In this document: one piece after another, positions 1 to 8,051 of the stretch
Position numbering within the stretch: the first letter of the stretch is position 1
Layout of the letters: each line of letters starts with the position of its first letter
Origin: Cryobacterium lactosi
GTDB taxonomy: Bacteria; Actinomycetota; Actinomycetes; Actinomycetales; Microbacteriaceae
Direction of reading: 5' to 3'
NCBI RefSeq assembly: GCF_004403945.1
Contig: NZ_SOHM01000003.1
Span: forward strand, 1 to 64,000
Length of the DNA: 64,000 bases
Position numbers and translations under genes: made by a program
The notes under the pieces: generated by a model
The model's input: the letters and a program-made list of their open reading frames with translations, nothing else
Told to the model about the DNA's origin: nothing
The model's database searches: none

Positions 1-165
1 AGAGGCGCTGCGGGAACTCTGAAATGTCCATGCGGACGTCCTTTTCCCCGCCCTGAGCCGGCCCATGATGAAACGATGATCTGTCTCACCACAGGCTGAC
101 ACTCAGGGCGCACCGGCCGCACTTGTCCGCACCGGGAACAGTTGCGGGGCTGAGGCGGCGGGCGG
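1..165. other. Non-coding stretch downstream of the GH3 gene
   Basis: No plausible gene is seen here. The right part holds a half-copy of an intergenic palindrome (113-141) that recurs at 14929-14990 and 57215-57280. Short open frames on the minus strand have no ribosome binding site and no recognisable product. Confidence 0.5.
113..141. repeat. Intergenic palindromic repeat, degenerate copy (right arm only)
   Basis: The arm CCGGCCGCAC...GGGAACAG matches the right arms of the copies at 14929-14990 and 57215-57280, including the TTGTCCGC and AACAGTTGCG blocks and the CGCA-like loop just before it. The expected left arm (about 80-110) is only weakly conserved, so this looks like a decayed copy. 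Confidence 0.5.
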
Positions 166-1902
166 CTAGAGGCGGGTGCCCCAGGTGTCGCACCAGACAT
201 TCTGATTGAAGGTGCCCTGGAACTCGGAGGCCCCGATGATCTTCTGCACGGCGGCGTGGATCGCCTCGCGGCTGGGGTTGTGGGCGTGCACCACGGTCTT
301 CACCATAGGCACGTCGATGAGGTGGTTGGGCTGGTTCAGCGACACGAACACGGTGGGCACCTCGGTGACGTACCAGGGGATCTCGGCGGCCATCGGCGTC
401 GACCACCTGATGCGCACGCTGGCCTCCTGGGCGAAGCCGGCCACGTTGGCGAACACGATCGCCGCGTCGTACTTGTCGGTGTAGCTGCCATTGGCCTCTT
501 CCGACATCACGGTGTGGAAGTAGACGTGCTCCTCGCCCTCGGCCTTGCGCTGCGCTGCATCCTTGAACACGTGCACCTCGAAGCCAGCCTGCTCGAGTTC
601 GTCACGAGCGATCTGCAGGTAGGAGTTCGGGTCGGTGCCGGTGAAGTCGGCCGCCCCCGACACGCCATACAGGCGGATGCGCCGGTGCGTCTCCGGACGC
701 AGCGGCAGATTGCCCTGGGTGTCCTTGATCAGCGTCACGGTCTTGTCGGCGATGGCCGCGGCCACCGCGTGGTGTTCCGGCGACCCGATGACGTCCAGCG
801 CCTCCGGTCCGGGCACGAGTTGGTCGCGGGGGGTGGTGTGCAGTCCGAGCGAGGCCTTGAGGCCCAGGATGCGCTCGAGCGCCTCCTGCAGGCGCTCGGC
901 GGTGATCACCCCGGTGCGGATGCCTTCCCGCAGGTACTCGGTGTCTTCGGCGGGATCGCGGAAGAACAGGAACATGTCGCAGCCGGCGGCGACCGCGGCG
1001 GGCACCGCGTCGCGGCGGGGCATCGCCTGGGTCATGCCGACCATCATCGACGCATCCGTGAGGATCAGCCCGTTGAAGCCCAGCTCGCCGCGGAGCAGGT
1101 CCTGCAGCAGCTCGGGGGCGAGGGTGGCCGGCAGGATCTCGGCATCCGTGATGCCGGGCCGGAACTTGCGGGAGAGCTCGGGAGCGCCGATGTGGCCGAT
1201 CATGATGGACTGCACGCCGTGGTCGATCAGCTCGCGGTAGACCCGCCCGTAGCCGGCCTCCCACTCGTCGACGCCGAGGGTGTTGTAGCTGGTGACCACG
1301 TGCTGGTCGCGCTCGTCGATGCCGTCGCCCGGGAAGTGCTTCATCGCGGCGGCCATGTTCGACTCGCTCAGGCCGTCGAAGTACTCCTTGGCCCGCTCGA
1401 TCACGATCTCGGGCGTGTTGCCGAAGGCCCGGGTGCTGATCACGGTGTTGCGCCAGTTGTAGTGGATGTCCACGATCGGGGCGAACGCCCAGTTGCAGCC
1501 GAGCGCCGCGGTCTCGACCCCGCCGACCCGGCCCATCTCGCGGGCGATGGACTTGTCGGGGTGCGAGCCGGCCTGCAGGTGGGTGGAGACCAGGGTGCCG
1601 TCGTCGATGCTGCCGAAGCCGCCCATCTCGGGGTTGGACGCGATGAGCAGCGGTACCTTGGACCGGGACTGCGCGTACCGGATGTGCTCCTGCACGGTCC
1701 GGGAGTCCGAGCCCATGTAGCGCATGCCGCCCACGTGGTAGGTGTCCAGGACTCCGTCGAGGTACTCGGGGGCGAAGTTCGTGTTGAGGTTGATGAAGAG
1801 CTGCCCGATCTTCTCGTCGGGGCTCAGGGACAAGATGGTGGCATGTACCCATTCGATTGCGGCCGAACCAAGATTGAACGGCTTCGCGCTGAGGTCGACC
1901 AT
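166..1902 (-). CDS. Glycoside hydrolase family 3 protein (NagZ-type active site)
   Basis: Predicted to cleave a terminal beta-linked sugar from a glycoside or oligosaccharide in the cytoplasm; no signal peptide is seen. The 578-residue protein has an N-terminal TIM barrel and a C-terminal GH3-C type domain from about residue 400. KHFPGDG (188-194) followed by D199 and H201 is the Asp/His acid-base dyad of the NagZ-like GH3 subgroup, and D283 in LTDAS is the likely nucleophile. NagZ-type members include beta-N-acetylhexosaminidases, beta-glucosidases and phosphorylases, so substrate is open. The ATG at 1902 is chosen because AAGGA sits 7-8 nt upstream; an in-frame extension to 1959 lacks this. 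It diverges from the isomerase gene and shares its LacI operator, which ties it to the hexuronate/glycoside island. Confidence 0.85.
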   Translation of the reverse strand: MVDLSAKPFNLGSAAIEWVHATILSLSPDEKIGQLFINLNTNFAPEYLDGVLDTYHVGGMRYMGSDSRTVQEHIRYAQSRSKVPLLIASNPEMGGFGSIDDGTLVSTHLQAGSHPDKSIAREMGRVGGVETAALGCNWAFAPIVDIHYNWRNTVISTRAFGNTPEIVIERAKEYFDGLSESNMAAAMKHFPGDGIDERDQHVVTSYNTLGVDEWEAGYGRVYRELIDHGVQSIMIGHIGAPELSRKFRPGITDAEILPATLAPELLQDLLRGELGFNGLILTDASMMVGMTQAMPRRDAVPAAVAAGCDMFLFFRDPAEDTEYLREGIRTGVITAERLQEALERILGLKASLGLHTTPRDQLVPGPEALDVIGSPEHHAVAAAIADKTVTLIKDTQGNLPLRPETHRRIRLYGVSGAADFTGTDPNSYLQIARDELEQAGFEVHVFKDAAQRKAEGEEHVYFHTVMSEEANGSYTDKYDAAIVFANVAGFAQEASVRIRWSTPMAAEIPWYVTEVPTVFVSLNQPNHLIDVPMVKTVVHAHNPSREAIHAAVQKIIGASEFQGTFNQNVWCDTWGTRL

Positions 1903-1991
1903 GCCACATCCTTGTGTGTGAGAAACGAGCAGTAGAGCGGGCACGGGAAAGTGCCTCATAGGCTATGTCACACCATGTCGCCTAGTTCTGT

Positions 1992-2001
1992 CAACCGGTT
2001 G
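1992..2001. promoter_or_regulatory. LacI-family operator 1, overlapping the promoter of the 2098 operon
   Basis: Perfect palindrome CAACCGGTTG, followed by CCAAAA. Its right half supplies TTGCCA (1999-2004), which has a -10-like TAGAGT 18 nt downstream (2023-2028). Binding would block the rightward promoter and could also affect the divergent GH3 gene. Confidence 0.75.
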
Positions 2002-2097
2002 CCAAAATCGAGCGGCTCAACGTAGAGTGTGCATACCTCGCGACGAATCTGTCGCGGCGTTCCCAATGAAGCGAACTACGACGGAGGTCGTCACATC

Positions 2098-2946
2098 GTG
2101 TCAGAATTGCAATCGGTTGCCTGGACCCTCTCCGGCTTCGGCGACGAGATCGACCCGGACCCGGCCGTTCAGGTCGCCGTCCTCAAGGCGCTCGGCGCCA
2201 GTCACATCGAGGTCCGCAGCGCGTGGGACACCAACGTGGTCGACCTCGACGACGACCAGCTGACTGCCCTCGCCGACCAGCTCGCCCGCGCCGGCATGGC
2301 GGTTTCGGCCGTCGCGTCGCCGATCGGAAAGGTCGACGTCGCCCTCGACGCGGATCTCGAGGTCGCTCGGCTGCGGCGCATCATCCACGTCGCCCAGGTG
2401 CTGCAGACACCCAACATCCGGGTCTTCTCGTTCTACCGCGCACCCGGCATAGCCGTGGAGAGCATCCGCGACGACGTGCTCACCCGCATGCGCCTGCTCG
2501 CCGATCTCGCGGAGAAGGAGGGCGGGGTCCTCCTGCACGAGAACGAGAAGGACATCTACGGGGACACCCCCGAGCGCGTGCTCGACCTCGTGGAGAGTGT
2601 CGGCTCGCCCGCCCTCCGCCTGGCCTGGGACAACGCGAACTTCGTGCAGGTCGGGGTCAAGCCGTTCACCGACGGCTACGCCCAGCTGCGCCCCTACCTC
2701 GACTACCTGCAGGTGAAGGATGCCGTGGCGGCCACCGGCGTCGTGGTGCCGGCCGGCGAGGGCGACGGCGAGCTCGTCGAAACCCTGACGGCACTCCGCG
2801 ACGACGGCTACGTCGGTTTCGCCTCCCTCGAGCCGCACCTGGCCATCCAGCACGAGCTCGGCGGCTTCTCCGGCCCGGCCACCTTCGGCGAGGCGGCGCG
2901 CGCCTTCGCGGGTCTTCTCGCCGGCCTCGGCGTGCGCACCACATGA
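2098..2946 (+). CDS. Sugar phosphate isomerase/epimerase family protein
   Basis: Xylose-isomerase-like TIM barrel protein (AP_endonuc_2 superfamily), 282 residues, presumed cytoplasmic. Likely metal-ligand segments are the Glu in LLHENE, the Asp in WDNANF and the Glu in SLEPHL; the usual His before a KD motif is Gln here (LQVKD). Members isomerise or epimerise sugars, and some work with Gfo/Idh/MocA oxidoreductases in oxidative glycoside cleavage. The GTG at 2098 is preferred because GGAGG lies 10 nt upstream; an in-frame start at 2029 lacks a site and would lie almost on the -10 box. It is the first gene of an operon with two Gfo/Idh/MocA oxidoreductases and overlaps the next by 4 nt. The exact substrate cannot be read from sequence. 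Confidence 0.8.
   Translation: MSELQSVAWTLSGFGDEIDPDPAVQVAVLKALGASHIEVRSAWDTNVVDLDDDQLTALADQLARAGMAVSAVASPIGKVDVALDADLEVARLRRIIHVAQVLQTPNIRVFSFYRAPGIAVESIRDDVLTRMRLLADLAEKEGGVLLHENEKDIYGDTPERVLDLVESVGSPALRLAWDNANFVQVGVKPFTDGYAQLRPYLDYLQVKDAVAATGVVVPAGEGDGELVETLTALRDDGYVGFASLEPHLAIQHELGGFSGPATFGEAARAFAGLLAGLGVRTT
2110..2119. promoter_or_regulatory. LacI-family operator 2, inside the first codons of the isomerase gene
   Basis: CAATCGGTTG followed by CC, one base from the perfect palindrome. It lies 118 bp (centre to centre) from operator 1, a spacing compatible with repression by DNA looping or a roadblock to transcription. Confidence 0.5.
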
Positions 2947-4022
2947 GCGCCGCCACTCCTGCCGTGATCCCGAGGCGCGTGGCCGTCATCGGCTGCGGCG
3001 ACATCTCGAGCCTGCATTTCGACGCCATCGCTATCGTGTCCGACGCCGAATTGGTGGCCGTGTGCGACGTGCACCCCGAGCGCCTGGCGAGCGCTGTCGC
3101 CGCGCACGGCGTGCCCGGGTTCGACAGCCACACGGAGATGTTCGACACCGTGCACCCGGACGTCATCCATATCTGCACCCCACACCACCTGCACGCGTCC
3201 ATCGCCATCGACGCGCTGGAGCGCGGCATCCACGTGGTGATGGAGAAGCCCCTGGCGCACACCCGGGCAGAGGGCGACCGCATTGTCGCCGCCGCCGAAG
3301 CGGGCACGGCCAAGATCGCGGTCTGCTTCCAGAACCGCTACAACGCCCCGGTGCAGGCCGCGGCGGCGCTGCTGGCCTCCGGCGAGCTCGGCAGGGTCGC
3401 CGGGGCGGCGGCCACGGTGATGTGGTTCCGCGGGCCCGAGTACTACCTCGACCGGCCATGGCGGGGTCGCTGGGCCACCGGCGGTGGCGGCCTGCTGATG
3501 AACCAGGCGATCCACACCCTCGACCTGCTGCAGTGGCTGGTCGGAGAGGTCAGCGAGGTGAGCGGCAACGCCAGTACCCGCGCTCTGGGCGACACCATCG
3601 AGGTGGAGGACACCGCCGAGATGGTCCTCGAGCACACCAACGGCGCGCGAAGCATCTTCTACGCCACCTTGGCCAACGCGGTCAACGCGCCGGTCACCAT
3701 CGACATCGTCACCGAGAAGGCGACCCTCAACCTGCGTGGCAACCTCACGATCAGCTACCCGGATGGCCGGGTCGAGGTCGTCGAGGAGCGCGCGGTCGCC
3801 GAAGGCGCACGTTCCTACTGGGGCGTGTCCCACCGGCTCCTGATCGAGGATTTCTACGCGCGCCTGGACGAGCCGGAGGCCTTCTGGATCAGCCCGGTCG
3901 AGGCCCAGCGCACGCTGAACATCATCCAGGACGTCTACGACCAGACCTACCCCGAGCGCGCGCAGAGCAGCGCAGCGTGGCAGCACACAGAAGAGAATGA
4001 CCGAAAGGCAGCAACACTATGA
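2943..4022 (+). CDS. Gfo/Idh/MocA family oxidoreductase
   Basis: NAD(P)-dependent dehydrogenase acting on a sugar, sugar acid or cyclitol; 359 residues. The N-terminal Rossmann fold begins with AVIGCGDISSLH (about 13-24), and the EKP motif with its catalytic Lys follows near residue 102. The C-terminal alpha/beta substrate domain starts near residue 130. The start overlaps the previous stop (ATGA) and the end overlaps the next start (ATGA), so the three genes are translationally coupled. Together with the isomerase and a second paralogue it could oxidise or reduce a glycoside or aldonate intermediate. Substrate is unassigned. Confidence 0.85.
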   Translation: MSAATPAVIPRRVAVIGCGDISSLHFDAIAIVSDAELVAVCDVHPERLASAVAAHGVPGFDSHTEMFDTVHPDVIHICTPHHLHASIAIDALERGIHVVMEKPLAHTRAEGDRIVAAAEAGTAKIAVCFQNRYNAPVQAAAALLASGELGRVAGAAATVMWFRGPEYYLDRPWRGRWATGGGGLLMNQAIHTLDLLQWLVGEVSEVSGNASTRALGDTIEVEDTAEMVLEHTNGARSIFYATLANAVNAPVTIDIVTEKATLNLRGNLTISYPDGRVEVVEERAVAEGARSYWGVSHRLLIEDFYARLDEPEAFWISPVEAQRTLNIIQDVYDQTYPERAQSSAAWQHTEENDRKAATL

Positions 4023-5230
4023 CGAACACTGTGACGGCCAGCGACGTGCAGGCCAGCGACGTGATGACCAAGACCGTGCGGTTGGGCATCATCGGGCTCG
4101 GCGCCCAGGGCTCGATGTACGCGAAGTTCATCAAGGGCGGCCTGGTGCCGAACATGGTGGTCACCGCGATCGCCGACATCGACCCGGCCAAGGCCGATAT
4201 CGCCGCGGCGGAATATCCGGGGGCGCGGTTTTTCACGGACCACCTGGACCTGCTCGACAGCGGCGAGGTCGACGCCGTCGTCACCTGCGTGCCGCACTAC
4301 CTGCACCCGCAAATGGGCATCGACGCGCTGTCCCGCGACGTCCACGCCCTGGTGGAGAAGCCGGCCGGCGTCTACACCAAGCAGGTCGACGAACTGAATG
4401 CCTTCGCCGCGTCGAAGCCGCACCTGAGCTTCGGCATCATGTTCAACCAGCGCAACAACCCCCTCTACGTGCGGCTCAAGGAAATCGTCGACAACGGCGA
4501 GATCGGCAACATCCTGCGTTCGAACTGGATCATCACGAACTGGTGGCGGCCGCAGGGCTATTACGACCAGAGTGCCTGGCGGGCCACCTGGGGTGGTGAG
4601 GGCGGAGGGGTCCTGGTCAACCAGGCCCCGCACCAGCTGGATCTCTGGCAGTGGATCTGCGGTGTGCCCCAGTCGGTGTACTCGAAGGTGGCCTACGGCT
4701 TCCGTCGCAATATCGTCGTGGAAGACGAGGTGACGGCCCTCGCCGACTTCGGCAACGGCGTCACGGGCGTCTTCGTCACCGCCACCCACGACCTCATCGG
4801 CACCGACCGCTTCGAGATCCTCGGCGACCAGGGCAAGATCGTCGTCGAGAACTCCAAGACGGCCACGGTGTCCCGGCTGCGGAAGCCGGAGCGCGAGCTC
4901 AGCGAGAGCATGGACATGGGCGACGTCCTGAAGCTGTTCACGGGCCAGCTGAAAACCGATGAGTTCTACACCCAGGAGACCATCGAGTTCGATTCCGCGT
5001 GGGGTGGCCAGCATGCCGGCGTGCTCGAGAACTTCGCGGCCAACATCCTTGACGGCACCCCGCTTCTCGCACCAGGCTCCGATGGCATCAAGGGCGTGCG
5101 CCTCGCCAACGCCATCCACCTCTCCAGCTGGACCGGCCGGGAGGTCTCCCTGGACTTCGACCAGGACGAATTCCTCGCCGCGCTCAACGAGCGCATCCGC
5201 GCGGAGGGCACCTTCTCCGAGCGCGACTGA
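4019..5230 (+). CDS. Gfo/Idh/MocA family oxidoreductase (second paralogue)
   Basis: Second NAD(P)-dependent oxidoreductase of the operon, 403 residues. The Rossmann motif GIIGLGAQG lies near residues 24-32 and the VEKPAG catalytic-Lys motif near residue 110. It is clearly divergent from the upstream paralogue, so the two probably use different substrates or opposite reaction directions, an arrangement typical of multi-step sugar conversions. The ATG overlaps the upstream TGA. A hairpin 18 nt after its stop probably ends the transcript. Confidence 0.85.
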   Translation: MTNTVTASDVQASDVMTKTVRLGIIGLGAQGSMYAKFIKGGLVPNMVVTAIADIDPAKADIAAAEYPGARFFTDHLDLLDSGEVDAVVTCVPHYLHPQMGIDALSRDVHALVEKPAGVYTKQVDELNAFAASKPHLSFGIMFNQRNNPLYVRLKEIVDNGEIGNILRSNWIITNWWRPQGYYDQSAWRATWGGEGGGVLVNQAPHQLDLWQWICGVPQSVYSKVAYGFRRNIVVEDEVTALADFGNGVTGVFVTATHDLIGTDRFEILGDQGKIVVENSKTATVSRLRKPERELSESMDMGDVLKLFTGQLKTDEFYTQETIEFDSAWGGQHAGVLENFAANILDGTPLLAPGSDGIKGVRLANAIHLSSWTGREVSLDFDQDEFLAALNERIRAEGTFSERD

Positions 5231-5247
5231 CCACGCGCCCGGTCGCC

Positions 5248-5283
5248 GGCCTTCCCACCCTCGTCTCGAGTGGTGGGGAGGCC
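5248..5283 (+). terminator. Probable terminator after the isomerase-oxidoreductase operon
   Basis: Inverted repeat GGCCTTCCCACC / GGTGGGGAGGCC (one mismatch) with a 12-nt loop, 18 nt downstream of the stop at 5230. There is no strong T-run, as is common in actinobacteria. Confidence 0.6.
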
Positions 5284-5343
5284 ATTCCTCGTGTCCGCGA
5301 GCTGATGCGGAAAGACCTGAAAACACTTCAATAACAAGAGCGA

Positions 5344-5353
5344 CAATCGGTTG
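5344..5353. promoter_or_regulatory. LacI-family operator 3, over the -35 of the ABC importer promoter
   Basis: CAATCGGTTG followed by CCAAAA. The embedded TTGCCA (5351-5356) has a TATAGC box 16 nt downstream (5373-5378), giving a plausible promoter for the importer operon. Confidence 0.6.
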
Positions 5354-5420
5354 CCAAAAGCCAGGCATCTGATATAGCGTTACCAATCAATCGATCCGGC
5401 TCACGTTTGACTAGAGTTGG

Positions 5421-5430
5421 CAACCGGTTG
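5421..5430. promoter_or_regulatory. LacI-family operator 4, upstream of the ABC importer operon
   Basis: Perfect CAACCGGTTG flanked by GG and CA, 77 bp from operator 3 (centre to centre). Two sites flanking one promoter suggest cooperative or loop-based repression of the importer. Confidence 0.75.
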
Positions 5431-5484
5431 CACTCGGTGTCGAGAACTCAGTGTCGAGACCTCCCCCCAACCCAGGAGACAACA

Positions 5485-7026
5485 ATGAAGTTTCACTCCA
5501 TGGCGACAGCTGTCGCCATTCTCACCGTGACAGCCCTCGGGCTGTCGGGCTGTGCCGCGGGCGGCAGCAGCGATCCAGGCGCGTCATCCGGCGCCGGCGC
5601 CACCGGCGGGACCCTCACCCTGGGATCCCTGGCCGACATCAAGTCCTTCGACCCGGCCCAGGCTCACCTCGGCCACCAGATGCCGATCTACCAGGCCGCC
5701 TACGACACTCTCATCAAGCGCGACGCCGACGGCACCCTCAGCCCCATGCTGGCCACCGAATGGTCGTACAACGACGACAACACCGTACTCACGCTGACGC
5801 TCCGCGACGATGTCACCTTCTCCGACGGCACGACCTTCGATGCCGCCGCCGCCAAGGCCAACCTGGACCACTTCCTGGCCGACAACGGCCCGGATGCGCA
5901 GCAGATCGCCCTGGTCTCCGCGGTCGACGTGGTCGACGACAGCACGATCAGCATCACGCTGAGCGAGCCCGACCCTGCGTTGGAGTACTACCTCACCCAG
6001 GCGCCCGGCCTGATCGGCAGCCCGGCCGCGCTGGCCACCGCCGAGATCGACACGGCCCCGGTCGGCAGCGGCCCGTACGTCATGGACGCCGCGAACTCCG
6101 TGTCGGGGTCACAGTTCACCTTCACCGCCAACCCCGACTACTGGGACAAGGACGCGCAGAAGTACGACAAGGTCGTCTTCAAGGTGCTGACCGACATCAC
6201 GGCGCGGACCAACGCCCTCGTGTCCGGCCAGATCGACGCCACCCTGCTCGACCCCAAGACCGGCGTGCAGGCGGAGGGTGCCGGTCTCACGCTCACCGAG
6301 TACAGCACCGACTGGATGGGCCTGTTCCTCTTCGACCGCGACGGGGCCATCACCCCTGAGCTCGCCGACGTGCGCGTGCGCCAGGCCATCAACCACGCCA
6401 TCGACCGGGACACGATCCTCGAACAGCTGGCGCTCGGGCACGGTGAAGTCACCACCCAGATCTTCAACAAGGACACCGCCGCCTATGAGGCGGACCTCGA
6501 CGACGCCTACCCGTACGACCCGAAGAAGGCCAAGTCGCTTCTCGCTGCGGCCGGCTACGAGGACGGCTTCACCCTCAAGCTGCCGCTGCTGCCCGGCACC
6601 GAAGCGATCCTCGCCGTGGTCACGCAGCAGCTGGCCGACATCGGCATCACCGTCGAGCAGGAAGCGGTTCCGCAAGCCAACTACGTCGCCGACATCTCCG
6701 GCGCCAAGTACTCCGCCGCCTGGTTCAGCGTCTTCCAGGGCGAGCCGTGGGTGGTCATCAAGCAGCAGATCGCGACCACCGCCGGCTACAACCCGTTCGA
6801 CTCGACGTCCCCCGAGCTGGCGGCGGCGCTCCTGGCTGCCCAGACCGGCGGCGATCAGAGCGCCGAGCAGGCGGCAGCCGTCAACGAGTACGTCGTCGAG
6901 AACGCCTGGTTCGCGCCCTTCTTCCGCCCGAGCCAGATGTACTACAGCAACAGCAAGGTCGTCGAGGTCGTACCGCAGACCCAGCAGGCCGTGCCCAGCC
7001 TGTACAACTACTCGCCCGTCAACTAA
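5485..7026 (+). CDS. ABC transporter substrate-binding lipoprotein (peptide/nickel family 5)
   Basis: Extracytoplasmic binding protein that captures the ligand for the importer encoded downstream; 513 residues. A signal peptide ends in the lipobox LSGC with Cys23 as the lipidation site, followed by a Gly/Ser-rich linker. The body is an SBP_bac_5 fold as in DppA/OppA. This family binds peptides but also oligosaccharides, and its LacI operators and hexuronate neighbours point to a sugar ligand such as a uronide oligosaccharide. The ATG at 5485 follows AGGAGACAACA. A 12-bp hairpin separates it from the permease gene, which would favour higher expression of this subunit. Confidence 0.88.
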   Translation: MKFHSMATAVAILTVTALGLSGCAAGGSSDPGASSGAGATGGTLTLGSLADIKSFDPAQAHLGHQMPIYQAAYDTLIKRDADGTLSPMLATEWSYNDDNTVLTLTLRDDVTFSDGTTFDAAAAKANLDHFLADNGPDAQQIALVSAVDVVDDSTISITLSEPDPALEYYLTQAPGLIGSPAALATAEIDTAPVGSGPYVMDAANSVSGSQFTFTANPDYWDKDAQKYDKVVFKVLTDITARTNALVSGQIDATLLDPKTGVQAEGAGLTLTEYSTDWMGLFLFDRDGAITPELADVRVRQAINHAIDRDTILEQLALGHGEVTTQIFNKDTAAYEADLDDAYPYDPKKAKSLLAAAGYEDGFTLKLPLLPGTEAILAVVTQQLADIGITVEQEAVPQANYVADISGAKYSAAWFSVFQGEPWVVIKQQIATTAGYNPFDSTSPELAAALLAAQTGGDQSAEQAAAVNEYVVENAWFAPFFRPSQMYYSNSKVVEVVPQTQQAVPSLYNYSPVN

Positions 7027-7041
7027 CCCAGCGGCCGGTCA

Positions 7042-7069
7042 GGGGTGCGGGCGTCACCGCCCGCACCCC
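7042..7069 (+). promoter_or_regulatory. Stem-loop between binding-protein and permease genes
   Basis: Perfect 12-bp stem GGGGTGCGGGCG / CGCCCGCACCCC with a TCAC loop, 15 nt after the binding-protein stop. In ABC operons such hairpins commonly stabilise or partly terminate the transcript, so that the binding protein is made in excess. That role is inferred here. Confidence 0.65.
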
Positions 7070-7109
7070 GGACCCACCACCTGAGCAGAATGCGCAATGG
7101 AGCGATATC

Positions 7110-8051
7110 GTGCTTACTTTTCTCATGAAGCGGCTGGTAGCGGGTGTGGTCGTGCTTTTCGCGATCGCCTGCCTGACCTACGCCCTCCTCTACTTCTCCA
7201 GCGCGAACATCGCGCGGAACATCCTGGGCGAATACGCCACCCAGGAGCAACTCGACGCCAAGTCGGCCGAGCTCGGCCTCGACCAGCCCCTCATCGTCCG
7301 ATTCCTCGGCTGGCTGGGTCAGGCCCTGACCGGTGACCTCGGCAGCTCCTGGTTCACCGGCCAGTCGGTGGCCGGCGCACTGGTCACCCGGCTCCCGGTG
7401 ACCCTGGCTCTGATCGTCACCGCGATCATCGTCATCGCCATCGTCGCCACCCTGCTCGGCATGGCCGCAGCGGTCAAGCGCGGCTGGATCGACCGGGTCG
7501 TGCAGACGGCCGCGGTCGTCGGCGACGCCATCCCCGGCTTCGTCCTGGCCATCGTGCTGGTCACCTTCCTGGCCATCCAGCTCAGGTTGTTCCCCGCCAC
7601 CTCCTCGATCTCACCGGACTCGCCCTCATCGGCCTGGACAGCGTCGCTGACCCTGCCCGTGATCGCCCTCGTCATCAACGGCGTCACCGGTGCCGCCCAG
7701 CAGGTGCGCAGCGCCGTCATCAAGCAGCTCGAAAAGGACTACGTGCGCACCCTGCGCAGCCGGGGGATCAGCGAACGGGTCATCCTGTTCAAACACGTGC
7801 TCCGCAGCGCCGCCCCCGCCGGCTTGACCGTGCTCAGCCTGCAATTCATCGGCATGCTCGGTGGCGTCGTCATCATCGAGCAGATCTTCGCGCTTCCCGG
7901 CATGGGCGCCCTCGCGGTCAGCTCCACAACCCTCGGTGACATCCCGCTGGTCATGGGCGTCGTGCTCTACACCGTCGTCATCGTCATCATCGTCAACCTG
8001 CTCGTGGACCTCGCCAACGGGTGGCTCAACCCCAAGGTGCGTGTCTCATGA
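7110..8051 (+). CDS. ABC transporter permease, DppB/OppB type
   Basis: Inner-membrane subunit forming half of the translocation pore; 313 residues with about six membrane helices, starting with a helix in the first 30 residues. The EAA-type loop lies around the segment KDYVRTLRSRG, typical of DppB/OppB proteins. The GTG at 7110 is preferred because GGAG lies 7 nt upstream and it gives the usual MLxFLxKR start; an ATG at 7125 is spaced too far from that site. It overlaps the next gene by 4 nt. Confidence 0.88.
   Translation: MLTFLMKRLVAGVVVLFAIACLTYALLYFSSANIARNILGEYATQEQLDAKSAELGLDQPLIVRFLGWLGQALTGDLGSSWFTGQSVAGALVTRLPVTLALIVTAIIVIAIVATLLGMAAAVKRGWIDRVVQTAAVVGDAIPGFVLAIVLVTFLAIQLRLFPATSSISPDSPSSAWTASLTLPVIALVINGVTGAAQQVRSAVIKQLEKDYVRTLRSRGISERVILFKHVLRSAAPAGLTVLSLQFIGMLGGVVIIEQIFALPGMGALAVSSTTLGDIPLVMGVVLYTVVIVIIVNLLVDLANGWLNPKVRVS

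Noticed and set aside
256..1935. Long open frame on the plus strand opposite the GH3 gene (559 codons)
   Set aside because: Composition is Val/Gly/His/Arg-rich with no recognisable family. It is the antisense shadow of a high-GC gene that has clear motifs on the minus strand.
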